The notes under the pieces: model-generated | Databases searched by the model: none | What the model was told of the DNA's origin: nothing | What the model saw: only the letters and a program-made list of their open reading frames with translations | Position numbers and translations under genes: made by a program | Assembly: GCF_003207855.1 (NCBI RefSeq) | Contig: NZ_NKTZ01000007.1 | Span: 1-64,000 of the forward strand | Origin: Komagataeibacter rhaeticus | GTDB taxonomy: Bacteria > Pseudomonadota > Alphaproteobacteria > Acetobacterales > Acetobacteraceae | Length of the DNA: 64,000 nt | Reading direction: 5' to 3' | Shown here: positions 1 to 8,119 of the stretch, piece after piece | Layout: each line of letters begins with the position of its first letter | Position numbering within the stretch: the first letter of the stretch is position 1

Positions 1-24
1 CACCCAGTCCAGGCCGCCAATCAT
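1..24 (-). CDS. Possible 5' end of a leftward gene (partial)
   Basis: On the minus strand an ATG at 24-22 is preceded at good spacing by a purine-rich AGGGGGTG and opens a frame of eight codons (MIGGLDWV) that runs off the left edge. The ribosome binding site is the only real support. Nothing can be said about the product. Confidence 0.3.
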
Positions 25-260
25 CACCCCCTAAAGAGCAACAACCGCGCCGCCAGCATATCCCTTCCAGATACTCTCTCTATTCTCTTGTCAAAGACCC
101 GCCGGAGCAGCAGCGCCGTCCGGTGAAGGGGCTTTTACGGATATTGGCCCACCCTGTCAACGCTACCCCCAAAACACAGGAAAACAACGGAAATCCGCCA
201 TAAACCCCACTTAACATTCACAATGCGAACCAAAAAAACGAAGAAAAAAAGATATTTATG

Positions 261-286
261 TGAAAAAAGGAGGGGCAGGCCCCTCC
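261..286 (-). terminator. Orphan intrinsic terminator, leftward
   Basis: A perfect 8-bp GC-rich stem (269-276 with 279-286, 2-nt loop) is followed on the minus strand by six T (268-263). This is a textbook rho-independent terminator for leftward transcription. The plus strand has no T-run after the stem. No leftward protein gene precedes it, so it probably ends a non-coding transcript or blocks antisense transcription. Confidence 0.6.
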
Positions 287-440
287 CTGTCTCCTGTCGC
301 TGGTTTCCCTGCCCTGCTTCGGCCGCAAATGGATGCCGGGATGGCAATCCATCCGGGGCGCGGATCAGGGTCTGCATGCGCTGGGCAGCCTATATGAAAT
401 GTCGGCCGCCCCGCATGACCGATATGATATGTTACTCTTG
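269..440 (-). ncRNA. Possible small RNA upstream of the sphingolipid locus
   Basis: The 25-522 stretch has no convincing protein gene. On the minus strand a structured segment, including a 6-bp hairpin with a tetraloop at 339-354, leads directly into the strong terminator at 261-286. That arrangement is typical of a small RNA gene. I do not recognise a known RNA family and cannot place a promoter, so the right boundary is a guess. It could equally be untranslated leader DNA of the rightward gene at 523. Confidence 0.25.
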
Positions 441-522
441 GTTAGTTCATCTCATGAAATCATTCGGGCTAAACTGTTGCGGCTGTCTTCCTTTTAAGGT
501 TTGCGTCAGGTTTATTATCTAA

Positions 523-1656
523 GTGTCACATATCCTGTTCCCCTATCTTGCCCAGCCACATCAGGAATTCCACTCGCTTCCCATCGCGCTGGAAATGGCC
601 CGGCTTGATCCAGACGTCACGATCCATATTGCCAGCCTGACAGCCGAGCGCGATTCCCGCATCCGCAATCTGTCCAGACTCTATCCTGATGCGCGGGTTG
701 TCTTTGATATCCTGAAGATGCCGGACTGGCTCCGCCGACATGTCCAGCGCCATGGCCCGACCCCGCTGGGCAAGATAGCGGTGCTTTTTCTGAACAGAAA
801 TTATTTCAACAGATTTCAGGCAATCGTGGTGCCGGAACGTACATCCCTCCTGCTCCGCAAGATGGGCGTACATCATCCCCGGCTGATCTGGACCCGGCAT
901 GGCGCGGGCGACAGGGCCATAGGCTTTGCGCATGATGCGGCGAAATTCGATTACATCCTGATGGCAGGCCACAAGGTGGAAGCCCGCCTGCTTGAAAGCG
1001 GCGCCCTGCGGCCAGGGCACTATACATCAGGAGTCTACGCCAAATTCGACATGGTGCGCCGCCTGCATGCCAGGAATGCTCCCCTGTTCCCCAACGGGCG
1101 GCCGACCATACTCTATAACCCGCATTTCAGCCTGGGCCTGTCGTCATGGCCACGATTTGGCATGGATATCCTGCGGTATTTCGCCCGACAGACAAAATAC
1201 AATCTGGTGTTCGCCCCCCATTACCGACTGTTCGACACAAACCGTGCCAGAGCCATGAAAATGCTGGCCCCCTTTACCGACCAGCCTCACATGATTATTG
1301 ATCCGGGCAGCGACAGAAGTGTCGATATGACCTATACCATGGGTTCAGACCTGTATCTGGGCGACGTAAGCAGCCAGGTCAGTGAATTCCTGATAAAACC
1401 AAGACCCTGCCTGTTCCTGAACGCCCATCATACCCGGTGGCGGGACGATCCCAATTACCAGAGCTGGACCCTGGGGGACGTGCTGGACAGCGTGGATGAC
1501 CTGGGCCCTGCCCTTGACAGTGCTTTCCTGTCGCATGCAAATTTCCTTGATCGACAAAAAGAGTATATATGGGAGACCTTCGGGTTTGCGGCGCCACAGG
1601 ATACGGCAGCCAAGGGCGCGAAATCGATCATTGACTTTTTGAGGGTAATTGGTTGA
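523..1656 (+). CDS. TagF-like (CDP-glycerol glycerophosphotransferase superfamily) transferase
   Basis: The 377-residue soluble protein shows the layout of the GT-B-fold CDP-glycerol/polyol phosphotransferase superfamily. It has a WTRHGAGD segment about residues 125-132 and a GVYAKFD segment about 170-176 (the family's 'G-pr-D' position). In the C-terminal half a SDLYLGDVSSQVSEFL stretch matches the family's 'D-SS-deF' donor-side motif. The start is GTG; an AGG lies 12 bases upstream. Its stop overlaps the TTG start of the acyl-AMP ligase gene, so it belongs to the sphingolipid operon. Inference: it may transfer a polyol-phosphate or sugar head group to ceramide. The donor and acceptor are unknown, and an unrelated surface glycan role remains possible. 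Confidence 0.6.
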   Translation: MSHILFPYLAQPHQEFHSLPIALEMARLDPDVTIHIASLTAERDSRIRNLSRLYPDARVVFDILKMPDWLRRHVQRHGPTPLGKIAVLFLNRNYFNRFQAIVVPERTSLLLRKMGVHHPRLIWTRHGAGDRAIGFAHDAAKFDYILMAGHKVEARLLESGALRPGHYTSGVYAKFDMVRRLHARNAPLFPNGRPTILYNPHFSLGLSSWPRFGMDILRYFARQTKYNLVFAPHYRLFDTNRARAMKMLAPFTDQPHMIIDPGSDRSVDMTYTMGSDLYLGDVSSQVSEFLIKPRPCLFLNAHHTRWRDDPNYQSWTLGDVLDSVDDLGPALDSAFLSHANFLDRQKEYIWETFGFAAPQDTAAKGAKSIIDFLRVIG

Positions 1657-3449
1657 ACACCGCCCATTCGCCGTTTCAAGTTACGTCTGTGGAAGTCACA
1701 TTACCGGAAATGATAAGCCTCCCGACCCCCTCCGATTCTGGTCTGCCGCGTCGTTACGGCAATTTCCCGACGTTCCCGGCTGCGCTGGATTATGCCGCAC
1801 AGGGCAAGAGCGGTTTCAACATCTACTCTGGCAAGGGTGTACTGCTTGAGGCACTGCCCTACAGCACCCTGCGCGAGCAGGCGATCGAGACCGGCAGGCG
1901 CCTGCTCTCCCTGGGGCTTGAGCCGGGTGAGCGCGTGGCCATCGTGGCCGAAAGCGATGGCGATTTTGCACGCATCTTCTTTGGCTGCCAGTACGCTGGG
2001 CTTGTGCCCGCCCCGCTGCCGCTGCCCGTGGCCTTTGGTGGGCGTGAGGGTTATGTCGCCACATTGCGGGGCATGATCGAGGGTGCTGCCGCTTCCGCCG
2101 TGGTCATTGCCGAGATCATTGCCGGCTGGACAGATGAAATCACGAATGGCCTTGACCTGAAGTTCTCCGGCACGCCCGCCCGGCTGCTGGAAATGCCCAT
2201 TACCGTCGAGACCCTGCCAGCCGTCCGGCCAGATGACCTGTCCTACCTGCAGTTCTCATCGGGCAGCACGCGCTTCCCCATGGGCATTGCGGTCACGCAG
2301 CGTTCGGGCGTGGCGAATGCCCATGCCATCGCCCTGAACGGGCTGAAGGTACGGGAAACAGGAGACCGCTGTGTTTCCTGGCTGCCGCTTTACCATGACA
2401 TGGGACTCGTGGGATTCTTCCTGACCCCCATGACCTGTCAGCTCAGCGTGGACATGCTGCCCACGCGTGAGTTCGCGCGCCGCCCCCATGTGTGGCTGGA
2501 CCTGATCAGCCGCAACCGCGGTACGATTTCATACAGCCCGTCCTTCGGTTACGAGCTGTGCGCCCGACGTGCCACATCGATCGAACTGGATCTCTCGACA
2601 TGGCGCGTCGCGGGTATCGGCGGGGACATGATCCGCTACCATATCCTGGAAGATTTCGCGCAGCGCTTCGCATCCGCCGGTTTTGACAGCCGGGCGTTCA
2701 CCGCCAGCTACGGCATGGCGGAAGCAACGCTGGCCATAAGCTTCGCGCCACTGGGGTCGGGCATCCGTACGGATACGATCGACCTGCGTGCCCTTGAGAC
2801 ACGCGGTGAGGCCGTACCATCCAACGACCCGGCACGCGCGCTGCGCACCTTTGTCATCTGCGGTGCGGTCCTGCCCCAGCACGAGCTGGAAGTCCGTGAC
2901 AGCGAAGGCCGCGTGCTGTCGGACCGCAAGGTCGGCACCGTATTCGTACGCGGGCCCAGCCTCATGCAGGGCTATTTCCGCCGCCCGCAGGAAACCGCGC
3001 GCGTGGTGGACGCGGAAGGCTGGCTCAACACCGGTGACCTGGGCTACATGCTGGATGGGCAGGTTGTCGTGACCGGGCGCGCCAAGGACCTGATCATCAT
3101 CAATGGCCGCAACATCTGGCCGCAGGATCTGGAATGGTCGGCCGAGACGGAAATCAGTACCCTGCGCAGCCGCGACGTGGCTGTATTCTCGGTCGATGAA
3201 AATGAAGGCGAAAAGATCGTGGCCCTGGTGCAGTGCCGCGCCTCCTCCCCCGAAGCCCGCGAAACGCTGAAAACCGAGACGGCCAACCTGTTCCGTCGCC
3301 AGCATGGGGTGGATGTGTCCATCATCCTGGTACCGCCCCACACCCTGCCCCAGACATCATCGGGCAAGCTGACGCGGGCACGGGCAAAGGCAATGCTGCT
3401 GGCGGGCGCTTTCCAGCCACTGGAAGCCTCGTCCGTATCGGTCGTCTGA
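1653..3449 (+). CDS. Fatty acyl-AMP ligase (acyl-ACP synthetase) of the sphingolipid cluster
   Basis: A 598-residue ANL-superfamily adenylating enzyme. Seen: P-loop SSGST at 202-206 followed by Arg, and WLPLYHDMGLVG at 243-254. Both are typical of fatty acyl-AMP ligases rather than acyl-CoA ligases. Also seen: SYGMAEA at 352-358, TGDLG at 460-464, the hinge region GRNIWPQDLE at 485-494, and the C-terminal catalytic Lys at 572 (SSGK). It should activate a fatty acid as acyl-AMP and load it onto the acyl carrier protein encoded next, supplying acyl-ACP to serine palmitoyltransferase. The Caulobacter ceramide locus has an equivalent acyl-ACP synthetase. The TTG start at 1653 overlaps the upstream stop and follows GAGGG, so translation is probably coupled. 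Confidence 0.85.
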   Translation: MNTAHSPFQVTSVEVTLPEMISLPTPSDSGLPRRYGNFPTFPAALDYAAQGKSGFNIYSGKGVLLEALPYSTLREQAIETGRRLLSLGLEPGERVAIVAESDGDFARIFFGCQYAGLVPAPLPLPVAFGGREGYVATLRGMIEGAAASAVVIAEIIAGWTDEITNGLDLKFSGTPARLLEMPITVETLPAVRPDDLSYLQFSSGSTRFPMGIAVTQRSGVANAHAIALNGLKVRETGDRCVSWLPLYHDMGLVGFFLTPMTCQLSVDMLPTREFARRPHVWLDLISRNRGTISYSPSFGYELCARRATSIELDLSTWRVAGIGGDMIRYHILEDFAQRFASAGFDSRAFTASYGMAEATLAISFAPLGSGIRTDTIDLRALETRGEAVPSNDPARALRTFVICGAVLPQHELEVRDSEGRVLSDRKVGTVFVRGPSLMQGYFRRPQETARVVDAEGWLNTGDLGYMLDGQVVVTGRAKDLIIINGRNIWPQDLEWSAETEISTLRSRDVAVFSVDENEGEKIVALVQCRASSPEARETLKTETANLFRRQHGVDVSIILVPPHTLPQTSSGKLTRARAKAMLLAGAFQPLEASSVSVV

Positions 3450-3490
3450 CGTCAGGGGGCGCCATGCCTCCGGTGTCCGCGCAAAGCGGG

Positions 3491-3511
3491 ACTGGTCAAA
3501 AACCAGTTTTT
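3491..3511 (+). terminator. Weak hairpin with U-run between ligase and ACP genes
   Basis: A 6-bp stem (3491-3496 with 3502-3507, 5-nt loop) is followed by four T. It lies in the 186-bp gap between the acyl-AMP ligase and the acyl carrier protein gene. It may be a partial terminator or attenuator that changes the ratio of the two transcripts. Confidence 0.4.
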
Positions 3512-3635
3512 CGCCCATAAGACTTCCGATCAGGGGGCGAATACAGTCCCCACCCCCGGTTTATGGATCGTGGGCAGGTCATTCATGCTGTTCCCCTGCC
3601 CGTGTGCAGGCTGGACGTGCCATAAGGATGTAGGA

Positions 3636-3887
3636 ATGAGTGAAACGGTAGCGAGCGTCTCCGCGCTGATCGTGAAGACGCTGCTGGCGAACCCAAAGGT
3701 TCCCCGTGATATCAATGGCAGCAGCAAGATCGTTGAAGATCTGGCCTTTGATTCACTGGCCGTCATGAATTTTGTCATGGAAATCGAGGATACCCTCGAT
3801 GTGTCCGTGCCGCTTGACCGGCTGGCTGATATCCGCACCATCGATGATCTGGCGGCCTGCATCGTCTCCCTCAAGCAGGCGTCCTGA
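3636..3887 (+). CDS. Acyl carrier protein dedicated to sphingolipid synthesis
   Basis: An 83-residue acidic acyl carrier protein. The phosphopantetheine attachment motif is FDSLAVM with Ser40. The start at 3636 follows AAGGATGTAGGA and gives the normal family length. Reading further upstream would add 22 atypical residues. It differs clearly from the housekeeping AcpP at 16734-16973 (ADSLDTVE). It lies between the acyl-AMP ligase and serine palmitoyltransferase, only 6 bases before the latter. The likely role is to carry the long-chain acyl group from the ligase to the palmitoyltransferase, as the dedicated carrier protein does in the Caulobacter ceramide pathway. Confidence 0.85.
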   Translation: MSETVASVSALIVKTLLANPKVPRDINGSSKIVEDLAFDSLAVMNFVMEIEDTLDVSVPLDRLADIRTIDDLAACIVSLKQAS

Positions 3888-3893
3888 CGCATC

Positions 3894-5096
3894 ATGTCAA
3901 TTTTCTCGAAATATGAAGGGCTGGCATCAGCCCTGGCCGCTGTCACCGCCGGCGGTGGCCGCAACCCCTTCAACGTGGTTATCGAAAAACCCATTTCGTC
4001 GACGGTCGGGCTGATCGAAGGGCGCGAGACCCTGCTGTTCGGGACCAACAACTATCTGGGTCTCAGCCAGTCACCTGCCGCGATCGACGCTGCGGTAAAG
4101 GCCGCCCGGGCATATGGGGTGGGCACCACGGGTTCGCGCATTGCCAACGGCACGCAGGGACTCCACCGCCAGCTGGAGGAACGTCTGTGCGCGTTCTTCA
4201 GGCGTCAGCACTGCATGGTGTTCTCCACCGGCTACCAGGCCAATCTGGGTACGATCTCGGCACTGGCGGGCAAGGATGATTACCTGCTGCTGGATGCGGA
4301 CAGCCATGCCAGCATCTATGATGGCAGCCGCCTTGGCCATGCGCAGGTGATCCGCTTCCGCCACAATGATGCCGATGACCTGCACAAGCGCCTGCGCCGC
4401 CTGGATGGCACGCCGGGTGCGAAGCTGGTTGTTGTTGAAGGCATCTATTCCATGATGGGTGACGTGGTGCCCATGGCGGAATTCGCGGCCGTCAAGCGTG
4501 AGACCGGCGCATGGCTGCTGGCTGACGAAGCCCATTCCGTGGGCGTGATGGGCGAACATGGCCGGGGCGTGGCGGAAGCCGATGGCGTGGAAGCGGATGT
4601 GGACTTTGTTGTCGGCACCTTCTCCAAAAGCCTTGGCACGGTGGGGGGATACTGCGTGTCCAACCATGCGGGACTGGACCTGATCCGCCTGTGCTCGCGC
4701 CCCTACATGTTCACCGCGTCCCTTCCGCCGGAAGTGATTGCCGCGACCATGGCCGCGCTGGATGAGCTGGAAAACCGGCCGGAACTGCGGGTCCGCCTTA
4801 TGGACAACGCCCGCAGGCTGCATGCGGGGCTTCAGGCCGCCGGCCTGCGCACGGGCCCGCAGGCCAGCCCTGTCGTGTCCGTCATTCTGGACGAAGTCCC
4901 GACGGCGGTCGCCTTCTGGAACCGGCTGCTTGACCTGGGGGTTTACGTCAATCTCAGCCTGCCACCCGCAACGCCTGACCAGCACCCGCTCCTGCGGACA
5001 TCGGTCATGGCGACGCATACGCCGGAGCAGATTGACCGGGCAGTGGAAATTTTTGCCACGGTGGCAGGCGAGATGGGGATCAACCGCGCCGCCTGA
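3894..5096 (+). CDS. spt: Serine palmitoyltransferase (PLP-dependent)
   Basis: The 400-residue protein is an alpha-oxoamine synthase and closely resembles the soluble serine palmitoyltransferase of Sphingomonas. It condenses L-serine with an acyl thioester to give 3-ketosphinganine, the committed step of sphingolipid synthesis. Seen: GTNNYLGL at 50-57, the PLP-stacking His138 in DADSHASIYD, D211 and H214 in DEAHS, and the Schiff-base Lys245 in GTFSKSLG. The acyl carrier protein immediately upstream suggests acyl-ACP rather than acyl-CoA as substrate. Its 3' end overlaps the 3' end of the converging cytidylyltransferase gene by 17 bp, with no terminator between them. Confidence 0.93.
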   Translation: MSIFSKYEGLASALAAVTAGGGRNPFNVVIEKPISSTVGLIEGRETLLFGTNNYLGLSQSPAAIDAAVKAARAYGVGTTGSRIANGTQGLHRQLEERLCAFFRRQHCMVFSTGYQANLGTISALAGKDDYLLLDADSHASIYDGSRLGHAQVIRFRHNDADDLHKRLRRLDGTPGAKLVVVEGIYSMMGDVVPMAEFAAVKRETGAWLLADEAHSVGVMGEHGRGVAEADGVEADVDFVVGTFSKSLGTVGGYCVSNHAGLDLIRLCSRPYMFTASLPPEVIAATMAALDELENRPELRVRLMDNARRLHAGLQAAGLRTGPQASPVVSVILDEVPTAVAFWNRLLDLGVYVNLSLPPATPDQHPLLRTSVMATHTPEQIDRAVEIFATVAGEMGINRAA

Positions 5097-6048
5097 AAAA
5101 ACCGGCCTGCCGTAGCTTCCACAACAGATACGGCAGGCAGATCAGTGGGTGCCGTTCGGAAAACGGGCCAAGCGGCAGAACGATGCCGGAATGGCGCTGT
5201 ATTTTCCATGCGATGTAGCGCGCGCCCCCTTCAAACGTGAAGGCCCCCTTGGCCAGCCTGCCGATGTTCAGCACACGCCCCAGCCGCCCGCGCAGCCACC
5301 AGCCTTCGCGCATCCTGCGGCGCAGGCCCGGCGTAAGGCGGGGGGCAAGCACATCCCCGCTGCGTTCAAAGGGCAGGCCGTCGGCCAGCCATATATCCGG
5401 CAGCAGGGTCCTGTAACGCTGCTCATGCCCCTCCAGCAGGGTCCGGGGCCTGCGCCCGTTCTCCACCCGCAGCTCCGCGGCATAGGTATGGCTGAACAGG
5501 GCCAGCCAGAAATCATCCGCCGTGCCTGACGCAGGCCCCAGCGCCGCCGCCCAGCGTCCCGCCTGCGCCACCGCGCGCACGATGCAGGCCAGGATGGCAT
5601 CCGCCGCCTCCGGCCCGCGCACCCATACCAGACGTACCGGCTGACAGAAACGCGCCCACACCGTGGTATCCAGCGATGCCCGCCCCGTCATGCGCCGGAA
5701 CTGCGCTATGGACAGGATGGCAACCTTGGCGCGGATGATGCGCCCGTCCACGGGAATTTCATGATATTCGACATTGGGGGGCAGCAGCCGGTTGGCCTCG
5801 CGTGCCAGGGGGCGCGATCCCCAGTCTTCCAGCCGCTCAACGATGACATAAAAGTCCAGGATACCGTCAGGGTCCGATGCACGCAGGATCGAACCGTAAA
5901 AGATCACGCCCAGGGGCTGCGCCCCGCCGACAAGCTGCGCCACGAACGCCGTAACAGACGGAGCAACCGGCTGGACCAGTTCACCGGCCAGCAGGTGCGC
6001 GATCCGGCCAGCGGCAGCCAGGCGGCCTGTCGGTGCGGGCTGGGGCAT
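5080..6048 (-). CDS. TAM41-like CTP:lipid-phosphate cytidylyltransferase
   Basis: A 322-residue protein that I match to the TAM41 family, the mitochondrial CDP-diacylglycerol synthases, which are unrelated to CdsA. Seen: the nucleotidyltransferase motif FYGS (50-53) followed by LDFYVIV (64-70), a central basic segment with an AKVAILS strand, a middle helix (TYAAELR.E) and the typical tail KGAFTFEGGARYIAWKIQRH. The family makes CDP-diacylglycerol from phosphatidic acid and CTP. Beside a lipid kinase in a sphingolipid locus it could instead make CDP-ceramide or a CDP-long-chain base (inference). Start 6048 is preferred because AAGGAG lies 8 bases upstream; an in-frame ATG at 6069 overlaps the kinase stop codon. 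Confidence 0.72.
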   Translation of the reverse strand: MPQPAPTGRLAAAGRIAHLLAGELVQPVAPSVTAFVAQLVGGAQPLGVIFYGSILRASDPDGILDFYVIVERLEDWGSRPLAREANRLLPPNVEYHEIPVDGRIIRAKVAILSIAQFRRMTGRASLDTTVWARFCQPVRLVWVRGPEAADAILACIVRAVAQAGRWAAALGPASGTADDFWLALFSHTYAAELRVENGRRPRTLLEGHEQRYRTLLPDIWLADGLPFERSGDVLAPRLTPGLRRRMREGWWLRGRLGRVLNIGRLAKGAFTFEGGARYIAWKIQRHSGIVLPLGPFSERHPLICLPYLLWKLRQAGFFRRRG

Positions 6049-6061
6049 GGTCATCGCTCCT

Positions 6062-7042
6062 TCAGGCATGGATGAAATCTATGGGGGCGGTGGCGGACAG
6101 GATGATGCGCCCGGCCGCACCGGGGGAAAAGACCTCTCCGTCCAGCACGAAGTCGGAATGCAGCAGCATTTCGATCCGGTCCTCGCAGCCGCTGCTGTAA
6201 TCGGGGCTATGGCGCAGCCATGCGGGCTGCCGTCCACGCAGCAGCGCCCATGCCGCAGCCGCCAGCCGGACCGGATGGCCTGCCACATGCAGGAAATTGA
6301 TGGCATCGTCACGCATGCCGCGCCCCGTCCAGAACGGCCATATGCGATAGGGCAGCCGCTGGAGGGTGGTGGACAGGAACAGGAAGCAGTTGCCATCCAG
6401 CCGTGCCGTCTGCCCGGGCAGGACCGTCATGGGGTCCCCCTGCATCCATTCCTGCCGGGAACGGCGCGTGAGCAGGCGCGCAACGGATGACAGGAAGGAG
6501 ACGATCACCGCCATCTCATGGGAATAGTTGTTCAGGATTGCGGGCTGGTGGGCCAGTTCTATGCCGCGCGTGAAGGCCGCCGCCCCGTGAAACATGCCCA
6601 CGACCGGGGGCCGGCCATCGCTATCGGGCCATTGCACCACCAGCCCGCAGCGCCTGCGCACGTTGCGCCGCAGCCGGTCGGACAGGGCAAGCTGCTGCAG
6701 CCGTTCCAGTGCCGGGGTGCCACGCAGGCCAAAGCCCACATCCCCCGCAATCAGGTTGGTATTGCCCGAAGGCAGGACGGCAATGGCCGGCAGGCGGTCA
6801 GGGGCGTAATGGCGATGCACGGCGCTCAGCACATCGCTTACCGTTCCGTCCCCGCCATCTATGACAATACAGTCCATGGCGCATGCGGCCAGTTCGGCAA
6901 CATGGGCATCCAGACGGGAACGATCAGCCGGATCGATGAAACTGCTTCCCAGCAGTGCCCGGGCCGTCTGGGCATAGGTACTCGTGTCGCCCATATTCCG
7001 CCGGCTGCGCGGGTTGTAAACAAGCGCAAAACGTCCGGTCAC
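6062..7042 (-). CDS. Diacylglycerol-kinase-family lipid kinase (candidate ceramide or long-chain-base kinase)
   Basis: The 326-residue protein has the DAGK catalytic fold. It shows the nucleotide-binding GGDGTVSD at 63-70, PSGNTN at 91-96 and a C-terminal DGEVF, the metal/catalytic region of the family. Members phosphorylate diacylglycerol, sphingoid bases or ceramide. Its position between serine palmitoyltransferase and sphingolipid-modifying genes makes ceramide or sphinganine the likely substrate (inference); Caulobacter has a DAGK-like ceramide kinase in its locus. The cytidylyltransferase gene follows, its Shine-Dalgarno lying at this gene's stop codon, so kinase and cytidylyltransferase look like consecutive steps. 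The divergent 159-bp gap to the phosphoesterase gene should hold both promoters. Confidence 0.75.
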   Translation of the reverse strand: MTGRFALVYNPRSRRNMGDTSTYAQTARALLGSSFIDPADRSRLDAHVAELAACAMDCIVIDGGDGTVSDVLSAVHRHYAPDRLPAIAVLPSGNTNLIAGDVGFGLRGTPALERLQQLALSDRLRRNVRRRCGLVVQWPDSDGRPPVVGMFHGAAAFTRGIELAHQPAILNNYSHEMAVIVSFLSSVARLLTRRSRQEWMQGDPMTVLPGQTARLDGNCFLFLSTTLQRLPYRIWPFWTGRGMRDDAINFLHVAGHPVRLAAAAWALLRGRQPAWLRHSPDYSSGCEDRIEMLLHSDFVLDGEVFSPGAAGRIILSATAPIDFIHA

Positions 7043-7201
7043 TGATTATCCCATCCCTGTCTGAAATTTGACTTACAGGCCATAAGCAACCATCTGCCTT
7101 CTATTGCAAGGCACGAAAAGATGGTGTCCCCCCTGTGGTGGTCTGGCACAACACGGACCCGTGCCCGGCCCGGCGGGCATGATGCAAGGAAAGAGGCGAG
7201 C

Positions 7202-8119
7202 TTGAACCCGATCACCATCGCACATCTGTCAGACCCCCATCTGCCAACGGAAATGGCGCCGCCCCGCCTTGCAGACCGCCTTAACAAACGCATATTCAGC
7301 CATATTTCATGGCGGCGGCATCGCCGTTTCATCCATCGCCCCGAAATCCTGGCGCGGGTCATGGCCGATATGGCCGCCACGCCTGTCGACATGATTGCCG
7401 TAACCGGGGACCTGACCAACATGGGCCTGCCGGGGGAATGCCGCAACGCCCTGCGCTGGCTGGAACGCATGCCCGCCCCCTGCACAGTCATACCCGGCAA
7501 TCATGACACCCTTGTGCATGCCGACTGGCAGCAAACCGTGGGCCTGTGGCAGCCGTGGATGGGGGCGCTGCCCTTTCCCTTCGTGCGGCGGGTCGGGTCA
7601 GTTGCGCTGATCGGGGTCAGTTCGGCCGTGCCGACGCCGTGGTTCAGGGCGACCGGCACCCTGGGGGTGCGGCAGGCGGCACGGCTGCGCACCCTGCTGC
7701 ACGAGACCGGGCGGCAGGGGCTGTGCCGCATCGTCATGATCCATCACCCGCCGGTCGCCGGGCTGGCCGTTGCCCGCAAGGCCCTCCGCGACCCGGATAA
7801 TTTCGCTGCCTGTATTGCGCACGAAGGGGCGGAGATGGTACTGCATGGCCATATTCATACCTCAAGCATATCGTCCCTCCCCGGACCTCAGGGGGCCGTG
7901 CCGGTTCTGGGGATTGCCTCGGCTTCCGCCCGCTCGGCGGATCCCCTGCGCGCGGCAGGGTGGAATCGCATCACGGTCCACAGGGGAGACACGGGTTACG
8001 CACTGGGTGTCACACGGCGCTGCTTCCCCGACGGGGGGCAGGCTGTTACCAGCCAGGAAACTGTCTTCACGCCCCTTTCGCCTTCCCGTTCCTTTCCGGG
8101 TATAAGCATATCTTCATGA
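7202..8119 (+). CDS. Metallophosphoesterase (calcineurin-like)
   Basis: A 305-residue protein with all five binuclear-metal motifs: SDPH (D11, H13), GD (69-70), GNHD (99-102), MIHHPP and HGHIH. It is a hydrolase of phosphomono- or diesters; the substrate cannot be read from sequence. The TTG start at 7202 is chosen because AGGAAAGAGGCG lies just upstream and IAHLSDPH then sits at the usual N-terminal position. A longer reading from 7121 adds 27 residues unlike the family. The stop overlaps the lptF start (ATGA). It may dephosphorylate a phospho-sphingolipid intermediate (inference). Confidence 0.75.
   Translation: MNPITIAHLSDPHLPTEMAPPRLADRLNKRIFSHISWRRHRRFIHRPEILARVMADMAATPVDMIAVTGDLTNMGLPGECRNALRWLERMPAPCTVIPGNHDTLVHADWQQTVGLWQPWMGALPFPFVRRVGSVALIGVSSAVPTPWFRATGTLGVRQAARLRTLLHETGRQGLCRIVMIHHPPVAGLAVARKALRDPDNFAACIAHEGAEMVLHGHIHTSSISSLPGPQGAVPVLGIASASARSADPLRAAGWNRITVHRGDTGYALGVTRRCFPDGGQAVTSQETVFTPLSPSRSFPGISISS

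Noticed and set aside
135-522. Two small open frames (135-377 minus and 223-522 plus)
   Set aside because: Neither has a convincing Shine-Dalgarno or domain; the minus one runs through the terminator hairpin at 261-286.
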